Source of the DNA: Nemertoderma westbladi
Taxonomy: Eukaryota > Xenacoelomorpha > Nemertodermatida > Nemertodermatidae
DNA length: 30,268 nucleotides
Direction: 5' to 3'
Assembly (NCBI GenBank): GCA_032718475.1
Contig: JAUCBJ010001776.1
Location: forward strand, 1-30,268
This document shows, one piece after another, positions 29,570 to 30,268 of the stretch. Each line of letters begins with the position of its first letter. Position 1 is the first letter of the stretch. The notes under the pieces are model-generated. The model made no database searches. It saw nothing but the letters and a program-made list of their open reading frames with translations, and was not told the DNA's origin. A program made the position numbers and the translations under genes.

Positions 29570-30268
29570 AACAGCGCTATTAATGGATGTGGGCAACCCG
29601 ACCCAACCAACAGCGCTATTAATGGATGTGGGCAACCCAACCCAGCCAACAGCGCTATTAATGGATGTGGGCAACCCAACCCAGCCAACAGCGCTAGTAA
29701 TGGATGTGGGCAACCCAACGCAGCCAACAGCGTTATTAATGGATGTGGGCAACCCAACCCAACCAACAGCGCTATTAATGGATGTGGGCAACCCAACCCA
29801 GCCAACAGCGCTAGTAATGGATGTGGGCAACCCAACCCAGCCAACAGCGTTATTAATGGATGTGGGCAACCCAACCCAGCCAACAGCGTTATTAATGGAT
29901 GTGGGCAACCCAACCCAGCCAACAGCGCTAGTAATGGATGTGGGCAACCCGACCCAACCAACAGCGCTATTAATGGATGTGGGCAACCCAACCCAGCCAA
30001 CAGCGTTATTAATGGATGTGGGCAACCCAACCCAGCCAACAGCGCTAGTAATGGATGTGGGCAACCCGACCCAACCAACAGCGCTATTAATGGATGTGGG
30101 CAACCCAACCCAGCCAACAGCGCTATTAATGGATGTGGGCAACCCAACCCAACCAACAGCGCTATTAATGGATGTGGGCAACCCAACCCAGCCAACAGCG
30201 CTAGTAATGGATGTGGGCAACCCGACCCAGCCAACAGCGCTATTAATGGATGTGGGCAACCCAACCCA
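29570..30268 (+). repeat. 39-bp minisatellite, 17.9 copies, continuing past the window end
   Basis: The unit starts AACAGCGCTATTAATGGATG and is exactly 39 bp in every copy, with no indels. Three unit types differ at GCGCTATT, GCGCTAGT or GCGTTATT and alternate irregularly. Because 39 is a multiple of 3, two minus-strand frames stay open (13-residue periods), but no start, splice or upstream gene supports translation. Confidence 0.96.

Noticed and set aside
29528-30264. Two long minus-strand frames with 13-residue repeats
   Set aside because: Both frames arise because the minisatellite period is 39 bp; having two overlapping open frames argues against either being a gene.

Overview
This is a gene-poor, AT-rich stretch of animal nuclear DNA. 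It is packed with diverged repeats, inverted repeats, microsatellites and eukaryotic retroelement and DNA-transposon remains, with no operon structure. The mix (Penelope-like element, several non-LTR retroelement relics, a Harbinger fragment, tRNA-derived repeats, long G-runs) fits a marine invertebrate. I cannot name the species.

Left part (1-9.1 kb): a broken copy of a transposase-like gene (25-1045) followed by a tail that matches the 3' end of an intact element further right. Then come a 66-bp inverted-repeat MITE (1492-1709), 440-456 bp tandem repeats (about 2590-4020), a 1.77-kb long-inverted-repeat element (4694-6460), an array of a repeat carrying a CTCF-like word (6560-7870), and a multiply frameshifted non-LTR reverse transcriptase (8190-9095).

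Middle (9.4-16.6 kb): two inverted copies of a CTGT-rich repeat plus a 21-bp terminal-inverted-repeat-like sequence bracket 9686-14060. Inside lie a Harbinger transposase fragment, a GC-rich 5'-truncated retroelement ORF with a CCHC knuckle and restriction-like endonuclease, 315-bp tandem repeats and a (GAC)n tract. Next is a 5'-truncated Penelope-like element with a GIY-YIG domain and a hammerhead-like motif downstream. The only cellular gene recognised is an intronless, full-length V-ATPase subunit E (15846-16526), probably a retrocopy.

Right part (17.8-30.3 kb): a CTGT-rich tandem array, then the best object in the window. This is an apparently complete 4,309-bp DNA transposon (18956-23264) with identical 25-bp terminal inverted repeats, a 4-bp TTAG target duplication, subterminal repeats related to GTAGACCGTGAA at both ends, and an uninterrupted 889-codon transposase-like ORF that I could not place in a named superfamily. 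After it come an 885-bp GTGA microsatellite, a fold-back element with CGGCAACT repeats, a 196-bp hairpin holding a tRNA-derived core, a CCGGAA-bounded element, a second tRNA-derived repeat and a 39-bp minisatellite that runs off the window end.

The genes form no pathway. The window is mainly a record of nested transposition, with one housekeeping-type gene copy and one intact candidate transposon of a little-described kind.
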